A DNA stretch of 62,898 nt from positions 1 to 62,898 of the forward strand of contig WQYP01000006.1 in the NCBI GenBank assembly GCA_009781185.1, in the 5' to 3' direction. Of the stretch, positions 26,956 through 35,875 are shown piece by piece. Every line of letters starts with the position of its first letter. The stretch's first letter is position 1. The translations under genes and the position numbers were made by a program. This DNA is from Phycisphaerales bacterium (lineage in GTDB: Bacteria; Planctomycetota; Phycisphaerae; WQYP01). Below the pieces are notes generated by a model, which worked only from the letters and a program-made list of their open reading frames with translations, made no database searches and was not told the origin of the DNA.

Positions 26956-28410
26956 ATGATCGCGACAGCCGCATCGTTTCATCCATTCGACACGTCTGAA
27001 ACCGTTCCCGGATCGCCGCCTTATCCAACAATCTGGGGACTGGACCCCATCGGCCTTCACGATCGCTTCTGGGCGGCAAGAGGCGTACAAGTCGTCCGGC
27101 AAGGCGAACCGTCCAGCATCCTCGAAGGCGCAGAACTTTATCTCCTGACCATGCCCAGAACGCTGGTCCTCTTCCGGCTCCGCGACCTCGTCGATCAGCT
27201 CAGTTGGCTCAAACCCGATCTGCTGGTGATTCGACTGCGGAGCGTACGTGAACGGCAATTTCTCGAACGCGTCGCTGTCGATCACGACGGGCACTTCGTT
27301 CGCTTTCACAGGCTCTACGGCACGGAAACTTCTCTGACGCGAGCGGCTCTCACCGAAGACCGTGATCTGGCGCGATCCTGGCAGGCCATGGCCCAATCGC
27401 GCGCGCCTTGGCGGGACCTCCAGCGGCCGATCGCCCGAAGCGCCCGCCATGTGACGCGAGTCACCGGTTTGATTTACGATCGGGCAAGCGATGAGCAGGT
27501 CGCTCAGTTTGTCCGCGATTTGATGGTCCGCTGGAAATCGCCTTCGACGACCATCGCTCGAGCACAGCGACAAACCGGCGGAATCTGGCGAGACCCCGAA
27601 GCAAAAATCGACGCGGCAACACGTTGCTTCGGCCCCGTATGGGTTGGAGCTGGCCGTGAGCTGACCGGGCCGGGACTGGTCGTCGGACCCGCGATTCTCT
27701 GGGACGATCCGGCGAAGCAGCCGCAAGTGGACGACATCCAATGGCAGGAACTCGAGCCGTCGGACGCTTACCTGCGTCAGCCGCAGCCTCGCAAGATTTC
27801 CGTCATTAGCCGGTCCGCGAAACGACTTTTCGACATTCTCTTTGCCCTGTTCGTGCTGATTCTGACCTCGCCGCTGTATTTGCCAATTATGTTAGCTATC
27901 TTTTTAGAGGACGGTCGCCCGTTCTTCTTCGGCCATCACCGCGAAACCAAGGGCCAGCGGGAGTTTGCATGCTGGAAATTCCGGTCCATGCGAAAAGACG
28001 CTGAAAAGATCAAGGCACAACTGCAAAAACTCAACCAGGCAGACGGACCGCAATTCTTTATGGAAAACGATCCGCGTCTTACTCGGGTCGGAAGTTTCCT
28101 TCGCAAAACAAACCTGGACGAACTGCCGCAATTCTGGAACGTGCTGATCGGTGACATGGCGATCGTTGGGCCGCGACCGAGTCCAAGGGCCGAGAATCAA
28201 TTCTGTCCGCAATGGCGAGAAGCCCGTTTAAGTGTCCGACCCGGTATTACCGGGCTCTGGCAGGTCCGACGAACCCGCAAGCGCGGGACTGACTTCCAAG
28301 AATGGATCAAGTATGACATTCAATACGTCGAAACTCAGAGTTGGCTGCTTGATCTCAAGATCATCTTCCAAACTTTCATTGTTTTGGCACGCGGGGTTCT
28401 ACGGTCATGA
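26956..28410 (+). CDS. Initiating sugar-phosphate transferase (bacterial sugar transferase, WcaJ/PssY-like)
   Basis: 484 residues. The C-terminal 200 residues are the PF02397 domain: KRLFDILFALFVLILTSPLY (membrane re-entrant helix, 289-308), FACWKFRSMRKDAE (337-350), ENDPRLTRVGSFLRKTNLDE (370-389) and GDMAIVGPRPSP (399-410). It attaches the first sugar-1-phosphate to undecaprenyl phosphate. The N-terminal 280 residues are not the usual multi-helix region; GPVWVGAGRELTGPGLVVGPA (226-246) looks like a few hexapeptide turns. Overlaps the TPR gene by 4 bp. Confidence 0.85.
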   Translation: MIATAASFHPFDTSETVPGSPPYPTIWGLDPIGLHDRFWAARGVQVVRQGEPSSILEGAELYLLTMPRTLVLFRLRDLVDQLSWLKPDLLVIRLRSVRERQFLERVAVDHDGHFVRFHRLYGTETSLTRAALTEDRDLARSWQAMAQSRAPWRDLQRPIARSARHVTRVTGLIYDRASDEQVAQFVRDLMVRWKSPSTTIARAQRQTGGIWRDPEAKIDAATRCFGPVWVGAGRELTGPGLVVGPAILWDDPAKQPQVDDIQWQELEPSDAYLRQPQPRKISVISRSAKRLFDILFALFVLILTSPLYLPIMLAIFLEDGRPFFFGHHRETKGQREFACWKFRSMRKDAEKIKAQLQKLNQADGPQFFMENDPRLTRVGSFLRKTNLDELPQFWNVLIGDMAIVGPRPSPRAENQFCPQWREARLSVRPGITGLWQVRRTRKRGTDFQEWIKYDIQYVETQSWLLDLKIIFQTFIVLARGVLRS

Positions 28411-31400
28411 GTATGCGACAAAAAACCAAGCGACGATTGATATTTCTCCTGGCTGCGACCGTCGGCGTCGCGCTGTTGCTGGGAGGCGGATACTGGTGGC
28501 GGCAGCAGCGCCACGAACGGCAAATCATGGACTGCCGCAACGAAGGGCTCGCCGCCTTGCAAGAAAAAAACTACGGCGTTGCCCTCTATAAACTCTACAC
28601 TTATCTCCAACGTTATGACCGCGACGCAGAAATCATGCTTTCTTATGTCGAGGCTCGTACCCAGGTAGAAGAGCCCAATGGCAAACATCTCCTCGATGCC
28701 ATCAACATGCTTCAGCGATATCTGCAGATCAAACCCAACGATCTTGCGGCACGGCATCGTTTGCTGGAACTTTATATCAATGCCGGTTTCAACAGCGAAG
28801 CTTTGGCCACAGCGGACGATCTCCTGAGCAGACAATCCAACGACGTTACGGTCCTTAAGTACAAAACAGCAGCTCTGACGCGACTTCGTCGAATCAGCGA
28901 AGCTTTAAAAGTCGCTCAGGAAACAGGCCAAATTGCTCCTCTCGACCTGGACAACCAGGCAACCATCCTGGTCCTTCTCTCCAAACAAGGCCAGACGCCC
29001 GCGGCAGTCATACAACACGCGGAAGAACTCCAGCGCAAACATCCCTCTGATCCGCGATTCGCCCTGCTGGTGAGCATCGCGCATTCCATGGCTGGCGAAA
29101 AAACCGCGGCAATATCGTGGGCCAAAGGAGCCGCCGCACAGCCCATTTCGGATGCGGACGTCGCTTCCCTGTTGATACATCAACTTGACGTTTTGGAACA
29201 ATTTGCCGATGCGGACCGCCTGCAGGCTCATGAGTTTGAGCGGGAACCCACGCCCGAACACCGTCTCGCATGGGTTAACCGTCTCTGGCAACGTGGCCGT
29301 TATGCCGAGATTCTCACACAAACCGACGATGCCCCCACCGCCGCGCCAGCCGTGGCGGACGATCTGATTGCTATGCGTCTCCTCGCCCTGAGTAAACTGA
29401 ACAGGCAGGATGATGCAAAGAAACTTTTGGACGTTCTGGCACAACGCGGGAAGACCAACCAGCAAGCCGCGGACTGGGCTGTCGTATTAGCCGGACCCGC
29501 TGGAGCCCAGCAGCCGGATGCCCGGGCAAGGATACTCTCATACGCCGAAGCCCTGCGGCACAATGCTCGCAACCCATTGTTCTACTACTTTATGGGACAG
29601 GCGCAATCGGAAGCCGGTGAGCGTGATTTAGCACTCCAGGCACTGCAGCGTGCGGTCCAACTCTCGCCGCCCTGGGCCGCTCCTTGGATCGGGGCCTCTC
29701 GCCTGCTTCTGATCAGCCGCCGATTCGGCGAAGCGTTCGAAGCAGCTCAGGCGGCACGCCTTCGCGCGCCAGACGATCCGGAAGCCTTGGTGCAATTGGC
29801 TCAGGCCTGGTCAACAGTAGTCCATTTGGATCGGCCTAAAGAAGCGCCACAACTTCTCGCTTATCTGGCAGATATAAGGCAGCGTTTTCCGCACGAGCAG
29901 CGAACCTTGCCAATAGAGGTCCTGTTAAAGGCACGTTTCGAAAAGCCGGAATCTGCTAAAAAATTGATCTTGCAAACATTGGACTCTCAGAACCAGCTTG
30001 ATCAGCAGATACTTTTGCAATTGGCGATGGCCAGCGGGGAAGCAAAGCTATCGCTTGAGGATGCCTGCTATCAGCGTTACGAGAAGCTTTACGGATTAAC
30101 GCCGGACTTAGCCTTTGCCAAGGCCTCGCAGTTGCTCGAGCAGCAAAAAGCCGCCGACGGTTTGGCGGTGATCGAAAAAGCAAAACCATCAGTCGGCGTC
30201 GATGATCAAACCTGGCGAACCGTGCGGGCTCGATACTTCGACATGATGAATGATCCACGTGCCAAAACGGAATGGGTTGCACTGGCGGAAGCCCATCCCA
30301 CAGACCTATCGTTGCAGTGGATGGTGCTCAACGCGAAATCCGTACAGAGCGATCGCAACTTTCTCAACCAGACCATCAATCGTATCCACGCTCAGACCGG
30401 TGATCAGAGCCTTGCCTGGCGCTTTGCGCGAGCCCGCTGGATACTTGATGGACAGAGCAGCGAACAGGAATTAGCTGAAGCTTCCGTACTTCTTGGTGAA
30501 ATCAGTCGGACCGCTCCCGATTTGCTTCCGCCGCGCCTGCTGCAGGCCACCGCTCTGGAAAAACTGGGCAACATCAAAGGAGCGATCGAACAACTTCAGG
30601 CAGCTATTAACTTACGCCCGGGTTCCACCCAAGTCGCCCTGGATCTCGCTCGACTTTTGATCGCGCAAGGCGACGCCGAGCAGGCTCGTCAGTACGCCAC
30701 GAAGGTTGCCCAAAACGCCGCCGCCACGCACGAGGAGAAATATAAAGCTGCGGCCATCCTGACACAGGCAGGTTCTTATGATCAGGCCCTGACTATTTTG
30801 AAACAGCTCTACGGGCCGGAGAACACCGATCAAACGGCGGACCTGCTTTTGGCCGCTCTTTATCGCCAGAAAAATCAGCCCGACAAGGCGGAAGCGGTCT
30901 GTCGCAAACTCCTCGAAAAGCCCACGCCCACCGTCATCCAGTTCGCCAGCGATCTTCTGGCAAGTCAGGGGCGTTTGAAAGAAGCACAGGAAACGCTCGC
31001 CAAACTGGATTCTCTTGCATCGCTCCAACCGGGCACAAAAGAAATGATTCGAGCAGCCTATCTGGCTCGTTACGGAACGCCGCAGCAGGCTCAGGCCGAA
31101 TTTCTCGCGGCTACCACGGCGGCGCCTCGCGATCCACTCGCCTGGCGGCAGCGGATACTCTTCACACTCGCCAGCGGCGATATCGCCGGCGCTCTGGCCT
31201 GCGCCCAGGAAGCGGAACGCCAGCTTGCCGATCAATCGCCGGGAGCAGCTTTGCTTCAGCAACGTCGGCTGGTCGAAAAAATGGGTACCGATCCGGCGAA
31301 ACGCCCGCTTATCATGGAACTGCTGAATAACACCGCCGATAATCGCGGCGTCCTGGAAGCCCTCCAAATACTCGCCGACGCACAGGATAACAATGAGACA

Positions 31401-32591
31401 TCGCGTCAGACTCTGCCGAAATTACGACGTGTCGCGGACCACTTTCCAAAAATCCTGAGCCTCCAAAGTATGGTTATCCAACTTTACACCTCCAGTGGCC
31501 AAATTGACGAAGCTATCGCAATGGCAACGCGGTCCATGGATACTTTCCCCACGTCTCCTGAAATGGCCAAAATGGCAACGGAAACTTTGACCGAAGCAGG
31601 ACGTTGGGACGAAGTGCTGGGGATTGCGCGCCAATGGCAGCAGCGTTCGCCTCAGGACCAACTCCCGGCCGACTTGGCTATTGCTAACGCTTCCCTTCAA
31701 CTTGGCAAGTCTCGTGCAGTCCTCGAACAACTCAAACCCTACCTCAATCGTGCATTAGCGGAACCGGAAAACTATCAAGGCCTACTTTTACTTTATATGC
31801 AAGCGTTGCTCCAGGACGGCCAGACAAAGACCGCCGAACAGATCATGCGACCTTTACTTCCCAAGGGCCCCTACTGGCGTGTTCTTTGGATGCGACTGGC
31901 CAGCCAGAGTATGCGCGATGCCCCCAGTGCTCAGGCCTGGATGGATCACGTGGCGAACATTATTCCAGAGAACGCGGTGAACGAACAGGTTGTTTTGGCG
32001 GAGTCCTGGCGAAAACTCGGTGCTCATTTCAAGAACGAATCCTGGAACCAGGTCGGCCACAAGATCCTGGAAAATCTGGCCAATCGCGCCGATGCAACGC
32101 CTGAAGCGCTGCTGGCCCAGGCGATACTCCGTGAAAGCGAAGGCGACACCGCCACCGCGGAAACCTATTATCGGCGGGCACTGGAAAAGAAACCTGATGA
32201 TATTTTTGCGCAAAATAATTTGGCCATGGTCCTGGTGCAACGCGGGAAGAATCTTCAGGAGGCGCTGAACCTGATCGATCAGGCGATTCGCTTTTCGCCG
32301 CAGATTCCTAACTTTTACGACACACGAGCTTCTGTGCAGCTTGCTTTGCAGGACTACGACGGCGCCATTGCCAGCATTTCCGAGGCCGTGCGGCTCGACG
32401 CCAACAATCTCGAATGGCACCTTCAACTTTCCTGGATTCTTCTACGCGGCGGATACCAGGACCGAGCCAAACGAGAAATGATACAGGTTGAATCACTCAA
32501 TCCGGACAGTCGCACCCTGTCGACTAACTCGCGTCAGCGGCTCCAAATTCTCCGAACAACATTAGCCAAAAACACCGCCGCGGCCCGCTAA
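28407..32591 (+). CDS. Very large membrane-anchored TPR protein (PrsT-like)
   Basis: 1394 residues. A basic N-terminus and one hydrophobic segment (RLIFLLAATVGVALLLGGGY, about 11-30) anchor a long helical solenoid. TPR-like repeats are clear throughout, e.g. GLAALQEKNYGVALYKLYTY near residue 48 and AQNNLAMVLVQRGKNLQEAL near 1268. The domain would face the periplasm. Large TPR proteins are regular members of PEP-CTERM/EPS loci (PrsT family), where they are thought to scaffold polymer secretion; whether this is a true orthologue is unproven. The base composition is like its neighbours. Confidence 0.8.
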   Translation: MSMRQKTKRRLIFLLAATVGVALLLGGGYWWRQQRHERQIMDCRNEGLAALQEKNYGVALYKLYTYLQRYDRDAEIMLSYVEARTQVEEPNGKHLLDAINMLQRYLQIKPNDLAARHRLLELYINAGFNSEALATADDLLSRQSNDVTVLKYKTAALTRLRRISEALKVAQETGQIAPLDLDNQATILVLLSKQGQTPAAVIQHAEELQRKHPSDPRFALLVSIAHSMAGEKTAAISWAKGAAAQPISDADVASLLIHQLDVLEQFADADRLQAHEFEREPTPEHRLAWVNRLWQRGRYAEILTQTDDAPTAAPAVADDLIAMRLLALSKLNRQDDAKKLLDVLAQRGKTNQQAADWAVVLAGPAGAQQPDARARILSYAEALRHNARNPLFYYFMGQAQSEAGERDLALQALQRAVQLSPPWAAPWIGASRLLLISRRFGEAFEAAQAARLRAPDDPEALVQLAQAWSTVVHLDRPKEAPQLLAYLADIRQRFPHEQRTLPIEVLLKARFEKPESAKKLILQTLDSQNQLDQQILLQLAMASGEAKLSLEDACYQRYEKLYGLTPDLAFAKASQLLEQQKAADGLAVIEKAKPSVGVDDQTWRTVRARYFDMMNDPRAKTEWVALAEAHPTDLSLQWMVLNAKSVQSDRNFLNQTINRIHAQTGDQSLAWRFARARWILDGQSSEQELAEASVLLGEISRTAPDLLPPRLLQATALEKLGNIKGAIEQLQAAINLRPGSTQVALDLARLLIAQGDAEQARQYATKVAQNAAATHEEKYKAAAILTQAGSYDQALTILKQLYGPENTDQTADLLLAALYRQKNQPDKAEAVCRKLLEKPTPTVIQFASDLLASQGRLKEAQETLAKLDSLASLQPGTKEMIRAAYLARYGTPQQAQAEFLAATTAAPRDPLAWRQRILFTLASGDIAGALACAQEAERQLADQSPGAALLQQRRLVEKMGTDPAKRPLIMELLNNTADNRGVLEALQILADAQDNNETSRQTLPKLRRVADHFPKILSLQSMVIQLYTSSGQIDEAIAMATRSMDTFPTSPEMAKMATETLTEAGRWDEVLGIARQWQQRSPQDQLPADLAIANASLQLGKSRAVLEQLKPYLNRALAEPENYQGLLLLYMQALLQDGQTKTAEQIMRPLLPKGPYWRVLWMRLASQSMRDAPSAQAWMDHVANIIPENAVNEQVVLAESWRKLGAHFKNESWNQVGHKILENLANRADATPEALLAQAILRESEGDTATAETYYRRALEKKPDDIFAQNNLAMVLVQRGKNLQEALNLIDQAIRFSPQIPNFYDTRASVQLALQDYDGAIASISEAVRLDANNLEWHLQLSWILLRGGYQDRAKREMIQVESLNPDSRTLSTNSRQRLQILRTTLAKNTAAAR

Positions 32592-32692
32592 TAGCCTTGC
32601 GTGGAAGCGCGAACATACGTAGCATTTGGAATCTTCTGGCTTCCAGCTTCTGACTTTCAGCTACAGGTTTCTTCTCGCAAAGGAGTTCCGGG
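32592..32692. repeat. Half-copy of the TAGCCTTGCG palindrome and a CTTCTGGCTTC repeat
   Basis: AATAGCCTTGCGTGGAAGCGC (split across 32591-32611) is the left part of a palindrome with full copies at 33592-33620, 36530-36563, 42166-42197 and 53612-53714. It is followed by a CTTCTGGCTTCCAGCTTCTG run at about 32634-32653 that also turns up, inverted and in frame, within queG. The strong ribosome site AAGGAG for rfbA closes the gap. Confidence 0.6.
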
Positions 32693-33589
32693 TTGATCAC
32701 CAAAGGAATCATTTTAGCCGGTGGCAGCGGTTCGCGTCTCCATCCCGTCACGAAGGCCGTCAGCAAGCAACTCATGCCCGTCTACGACAAGCCCATGATT
32801 TACTATCCGCTGGCGACGCTGATGCTCGGCGGCATCCGCGACATTCTCATCATCACCACGCCGGATGACGCCGTCGCATTTCAGAAGCTGCTTGGCAACG
32901 GTCGGCAATGGGGCATCCAACTCTCCTATGCAACACAACCTCGCCCTGAAGGCCTCGCACAGGCTTTCCTGATCGGTAAGAACTTTCTCGACAAACAAGG
33001 GGGAGAAAAGGGGAGGGAGGGCTGCGCCATGATCCTTGGCGACAACCTTTTCTTCGGCCACGGCCTTCCCGAGCAACTCGCCGCCGCTACACGTCGCGAA
33101 ACTGGCGCTACCGTCTTCGCCTATGCCGTCACCAATCCGCAGGATTACGGAGTCGTCGAATTCGATACTTCCGGCAAGCGAGCTATTGGACTTGAAGAAA
33201 AACCAAAATCGCCCAAATCCAATTTTGCCGTCACCGGTCTTTACGTTTACGATGCTTCCGTCATCACCAAAGCCAAAACCCTTCGCCCCTCCGCACGCGG
33301 AGAACTGGAAATCACCGATCTCAACCGTGCTTATCTTCAGGAAGAGAACCTGCACGTCGAGCGTCTCGGCCGCGGCATTGCGTGGCTGGATACTGGCACG
33401 CACGGCGACCTGCTCAAGGCCGCGAATTTTGTTGAAGCCGTCCAGGAGCGCCAGGGCCTGCTCATCTGCAGCCCGGAAGAGATCGCATTCCGCCAAAACT
33501 GGATCACGGCGACAGAGTTCGCCAAGCTTGTCGCCCAACTAGGCAAAAGCCGCTATGGCGCCCTCCTCGGACGCATCACTGATCTATAG
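32693..33589 (+). CDS. rfbA: Glucose-1-phosphate thymidylyltransferase
   Basis: 298 residues. The start is TTG at 32693, chosen because AAGGAG lies about ten bases upstream and the protein then begins [18 protein letters not shown], the family N-terminus with the nucleotide-binding loop. [15 protein letters not shown] and [16 protein letters not shown] confirm the family. It makes dTDP-glucose for RfbB. Residues 101-110 ([10 protein letters not shown]), encoded by a purine-rich G tract (33000-33030), are an insertion just before the conserved LGDN loop. Last gene of the locus. Confidence 0.93.
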   Translation: MITKGIILAGGSGSRLHPVTKAVSKQLMPVYDKPMIYYPLATLMLGGIRDILIITTPDDAVAFQKLLGNGRQWGIQLSYATQPRPEGLAQAFLIGKNFLDKQGGEKGREGCAMILGDNLFFGHGLPEQLAAATRRETGATVFAYAVTNPQDYGVVEFDTSGKRAIGLEEKPKSPKSNFAVTGLYVYDASVITKAKTLRPSARGELEITDLNRAYLQEENLHVERLGRGIAWLDTGTHGDLLKAANFVEAVQERQGLLICSPEEIAFRQNWITATEFAKLVAQLGKSRYGALLGRITDL

Positions 33590-33591
33590 TT

Positions 33592-33620
33592 AAACCTTGC
33601 GATTCCTCGCAAGACTATTT
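33592..33620. repeat. TAGCCTTGCG-family palindrome
   Basis: AAACCTTGCGA and TCGCAAGACTATTT form an imperfect hairpin three bases after rfbA stops. Copies of the family sit almost only between genes. Confidence 0.7.
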
Positions 33621-33629
33621 CCATAAACA

Positions 33630-33664
33630 AGGCAGGTACGAGATTTTCATCTACGTACCTGCCT
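33630..33664. terminator. Hairpin between convergent rfbA and VPLPA-CTERM paralogue 2
   Basis: AGGCAGGTACG (33630-33640) pairs with CGTACCTGCCT (33654-33664). The same stem ends paralogues 1 and 3. The poly-T tail is weak in both directions, so termination may be less efficient than at 3383-3423. Confidence 0.65.
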
Positions 33665-33703
33665 CAATTTGTTATTGGATAACCAGTTGCCGTTCTATGC
33701 AGA

Positions 33704-34501
33704 TCAGGCAATTGCTGAACGGCGGCGGAGGTGCGTTCGAAGTCCAAAGAAGCTACCCAAAGAGCCGAGCATAATGAATCCCATGCTTGCGCCTGCGGGC
33801 AGCGGAACCGATGATGGCGGAGCGGTAGAGATGATACCCATATTTTGGACGCCGTCAGAGCTAACCAAGGCATATATGGTCACGTTCAGCGAAGCGGACG
33901 GGTTTGCCAGTGCCCAGCTCGCCGCTGCCTGCGCCCAGCCGGCCGCCGTTGTCACGTCGGCAGTGGTAGCCGAATAGGATATGGTCGCGTTGGCGTCGCT
34001 CGCCAGGTTGGTGCCGGCACCATTGTAAAGAATGTCCCAGACGGCTATCTGGAATTCCGCGGCAAGAGCGGGAGTCGTCGCTGTCGATCCGTACATCGTA
34101 TACAAATACGAAATTGCATTGATCTGATTGGTGTTCATGCCGCCCACGCCATTATCAACAACCGTCGCACTTGTCATCTGTTCGACTGTGAAAGTATTGA
34201 CGGACCCGGAGGTGATCTGGTGGGTCAAATCAATGCACACGCCCGTAAACGTACCGCCTGTTGTCAGCGACAATGGGTTGCCGCCGCTAATAGAGTTCAC
34301 CGTGAAGTTATAGATTCCGGCGCTAGTAGCGTTCGAGCCGTTCTGGCCACCGGCACTCCAAGTGGCGGTAATATTCTGCGTATTCGGCTGGGTGGCATTA
34401 AAGGTCATCGTCACACTATCCGCGCGAGCAGAGACCCCTGACGAGATGATCGCTGTCGCTGCCGTGGCATAAGCCAAGGTCTTGAAACGGGTGGTAAGCA
34501 T
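33704..34501 (-). CDS. VPLPA-CTERM exported surface protein, paralogue 2
   Basis: 265 residues: signal peptide cleaved about after SARA (24-27), a Thr/Asn/Ser-rich domain, and the sorting tail VPLPAGASMG (232-241) followed by a hydrophobic segment and RTHLRRR. Cys89 (GVCIDLTHQ) and Gln151 (AEFQIAVWDILYNG) are conserved in all three paralogues and could form a Cys-Gln thioester. AAGGAACAG precedes the ATG. Transcribed against the exopolysaccharide locus, from a promoter with a TTGACA box at 34591-34596 and a four-unit direct-repeat array. Substrate of the exosortase by inference. Confidence 0.8.
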   Translation of the reverse strand: MLTTRFKTLAYATAATAIISSGVSARADSVTMTFNATQPNTQNITATWSAGGQNGSNATSAGIYNFTVNSISGGNPLSLTTGGTFTGVCIDLTHQITSGSVNTFTVEQMTSATVVDNGVGGMNTNQINAISYLYTMYGSTATTPALAAEFQIAVWDILYNGAGTNLASDANATISYSATTADVTTAAGWAQAAASWALANPSASLNVTIYALVSSDGVQNMGIISTAPPSSVPLPAGASMGFIMLGSLGSFFGLRTHLRRRSAIA

Positions 34502-34590
34502 GTCTGTTCCTTATACAAATTGGACGCAGATCAGTTCAACAAGGCTGATCAGCTATTAACACAAGAAAAAACTACACCAAGGATGGGAAT

Positions 34591-34596
34591 TGTCAA
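34591..34596 (-). promoter_or_regulatory. Putative -35 box (TTGACA) of VPLPA-CTERM paralogue 2
   Basis: Reading the minus strand, TTGACAATT lies 90 bp before the start codon. The following bases (CCTTG, TGTA) are conserved at the same place upstream of paralogue 3. No good -10 hexamer is visible at 17 bp. Confidence 0.45.
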
Positions 34597-34632
34597 AATT
34601 TTTTTGCGGTTTTTTTGTTGTCATTATGACAT

Positions 34633-34688
34633 GTCCAATAACTTACGTCTGGTAACTTACATCTTATCACGTGCGTCCAGTAACGTGG
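34633..34688. promoter_or_regulatory. Four 14-bp direct repeats upstream of paralogue 2
   Basis: Units: GTCCAATAACTTAC, GTCTGGTAACTTAC, ATCTTATCACGTGC and GTCCAGTAACGTGG, head to tail without spacers. The array begins about 37 bp upstream of the TTGACA box, on the promoter-distal side. A matching array stands at the same distance from paralogue 3, so this is a likely binding site for an activator. Confidence 0.65.
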
Positions 34689-34751
34689 CTCTTTTTCGCC
34701 AACCAAGCAAGAGACACCGCGGCGTACTTTTCGGACACATCACTGGGAAAA

Positions 34752-34808
34752 TAATGAATGGTGAATAGTGAATATTCAATATTCACCATTCATCATTCAC
34801 TATTCACG
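34752..34808. repeat. AT-rich inverted repeat (GAATGGTGAATAGTGAAT)
   Basis: GAATGGTGAATAGTGAAT is followed by a near-complementary run of ATTCACCATTC and CATTCACTATTCAC. The hairpin lies between the array of paralogue 2 and the end of paralogue 3. Confidence 0.6.
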
Positions 34809-34811
34809 CAA

Positions 34812-34850
34812 TGAGGCAGGTACGAGGTTTTCACCTGCGTACCTGCCTCA
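34812..34850 (-). terminator. Hairpin after VPLPA-CTERM paralogue 3
   Basis: TGAGGCAGGTACG (34812-34824) pairs with CGTACCTGCCTCA (34838-34850), 30 bp past the stop. Third copy of the shared terminator stem. Confidence 0.7.
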
Positions 34851-34879
34851 ATTTGTTATCGGTTGTTATTCCGTACGGA

Positions 34880-35686
34880 TCAGGCATTCGCCAAACGGCG
34901 GCGGATGTGTCTCCGAAGTCCGAAGAAGCAGCCCAGAGAGCTCAGCATAATAAGTCCCATGCTCGCGCCGGCGGGCAGCGGAACCGATGGCGGAGGAGAA
35001 TTGCTGCCGGGGAAGGCGATAGCAAAGCTTTGGATACCATCACTGTTAACCAAGGCGTACACATCCACGTTCAGCGAGGAAGCCGAGTTCGTCATTGCCC
35101 AGTTCGCCGCTTGCTGCGCCCAGTTGGCTGCCGTTGTCACGTCGGCGGTGGTGCTGGAATAGATCACTGTCGCGCTGGCGTCGTTCGCCAGGTTGGTGCC
35201 ATAACCATTGTAAAGAATATCCCAGACGGCCATCTGGAGTTCCGCGGCAAGTGCGGGGGTGGTCGCCGTCAACCCATAGGTTTCCCACAGATAGGAAATC
35301 GCGGTGATCTGATTGGCATTCATGCCGCCCACGCCGTTATTGAGGCCCGACACATTCGCGATTTGTTCGACGGTATAAGTGCCGGTTTGGCCGTAGTTGA
35401 CCTGGTGGGTCAAGTCAATGCACAGGCCCGTAATCGTATCGCCAGTCGAAAGCGACAACGGGTTTCCGCCACTGATAGAGTTCACCGTGAAGTTATAGAT
35501 CCCGGCGGAAGTATAATCCACGCCGCTCTGACCGTTGCAAGACCAGTTGACGGTAACGGCCTGCGTGTTCGGCTGGCTCGCATTAAAGGTCATGGTAACG
35601 CTATCCGCACGAGCGGACATCCCCGATGCGATGATCGCTGTTGCTGCCGCGATATAAGCCAGAGTGTGGAAACGGGTGGCGATCAT
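34880..35686 (-). CDS. VPLPA-CTERM exported surface protein, paralogue 3
   Basis: 268 residues, closely similar to paralogue 2: signal peptide ending SARA, GLCIDLTHQ, AELQMAVWDILYNGYGT and the tail VPLPAGASMG, a hydrophobic stretch and RRHIRRR. An insertion PGSNSPPP lies just before the tail, and an extra Cys occurs in the early domain (WSCNGQ). AAGGAG is six bases from the ATG. The two tandem genes and their promoters arose by duplication. Likely an exosortase-processed matrix or surface protein. Confidence 0.8.
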   Translation of the reverse strand: MIATRFHTLAYIAAATAIIASGMSARADSVTMTFNASQPNTQAVTVNWSCNGQSGVDYTSAGIYNFTVNSISGGNPLSLSTGDTITGLCIDLTHQVNYGQTGTYTVEQIANVSGLNNGVGGMNANQITAISYLWETYGLTATTPALAAELQMAVWDILYNGYGTNLANDASATVIYSSTTADVTTAANWAQQAANWAMTNSASSLNVDVYALVNSDGIQSFAIAFPGSNSPPPSVPLPAGASMGLIMLSSLGCFFGLRRHIRRRLANA

Positions 35687-35776
35687 ATATTTCTCCTTGT
35701 AAGGGTTAGCTTCAGATCAGTTCAACAAAGCTCATAAGTAATGAATACAGTAAAAAGGTACATCAAGGGCGAAAAT

Positions 35777-35782
35777 TGTCAA
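35777..35782 (-). promoter_or_regulatory. Putative -35 box (TTGACA) of VPLPA-CTERM paralogue 3
   Basis: TTGACA on the minus strand, 91 bp before the start codon, in a context shared with paralogue 2 (TTGACAATT, then CCTTG and TGTA). Confidence 0.45.
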
Positions 35783-35819
35783 ACATTTTTTGCTGTTTTT
35801 TCTGACGTAACTCCTGATT

Positions 35820-35875
35820 GTCCAGTAACTTACGTCTAGTAACTTACGTCTAGTAACGTGTGTCTGGTAACGGAT
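35820..35875. promoter_or_regulatory. Four 14-bp direct repeats upstream of paralogue 3
   Basis: Units: GTCCAGTAACTTAC, GTCTAGTAACTTAC, GTCTAGTAACGTGT and GTCTGGTAACGGAT, head to tail. Consensus GTCYRGTAACKTRY. The array begins 134 bp from the start codon, against 132 bp for paralogue 2. Confidence 0.7.

Noticed and set aside
34811..35737. 308-residue plus-strand ORF across VPLPA-CTERM paralogue 3
   Set aside because: It is the antisense shadow of a gene with signal peptide, ribosome site and sorting tail; no motif of its own.
34633..35875. CRISPR array or plasmid-type iterons
   Set aside because: Units are 14 bp with no spacers and stand at a fixed distance from two start codons; no cas or rep gene is near, so regulatory sites are the better explanation.
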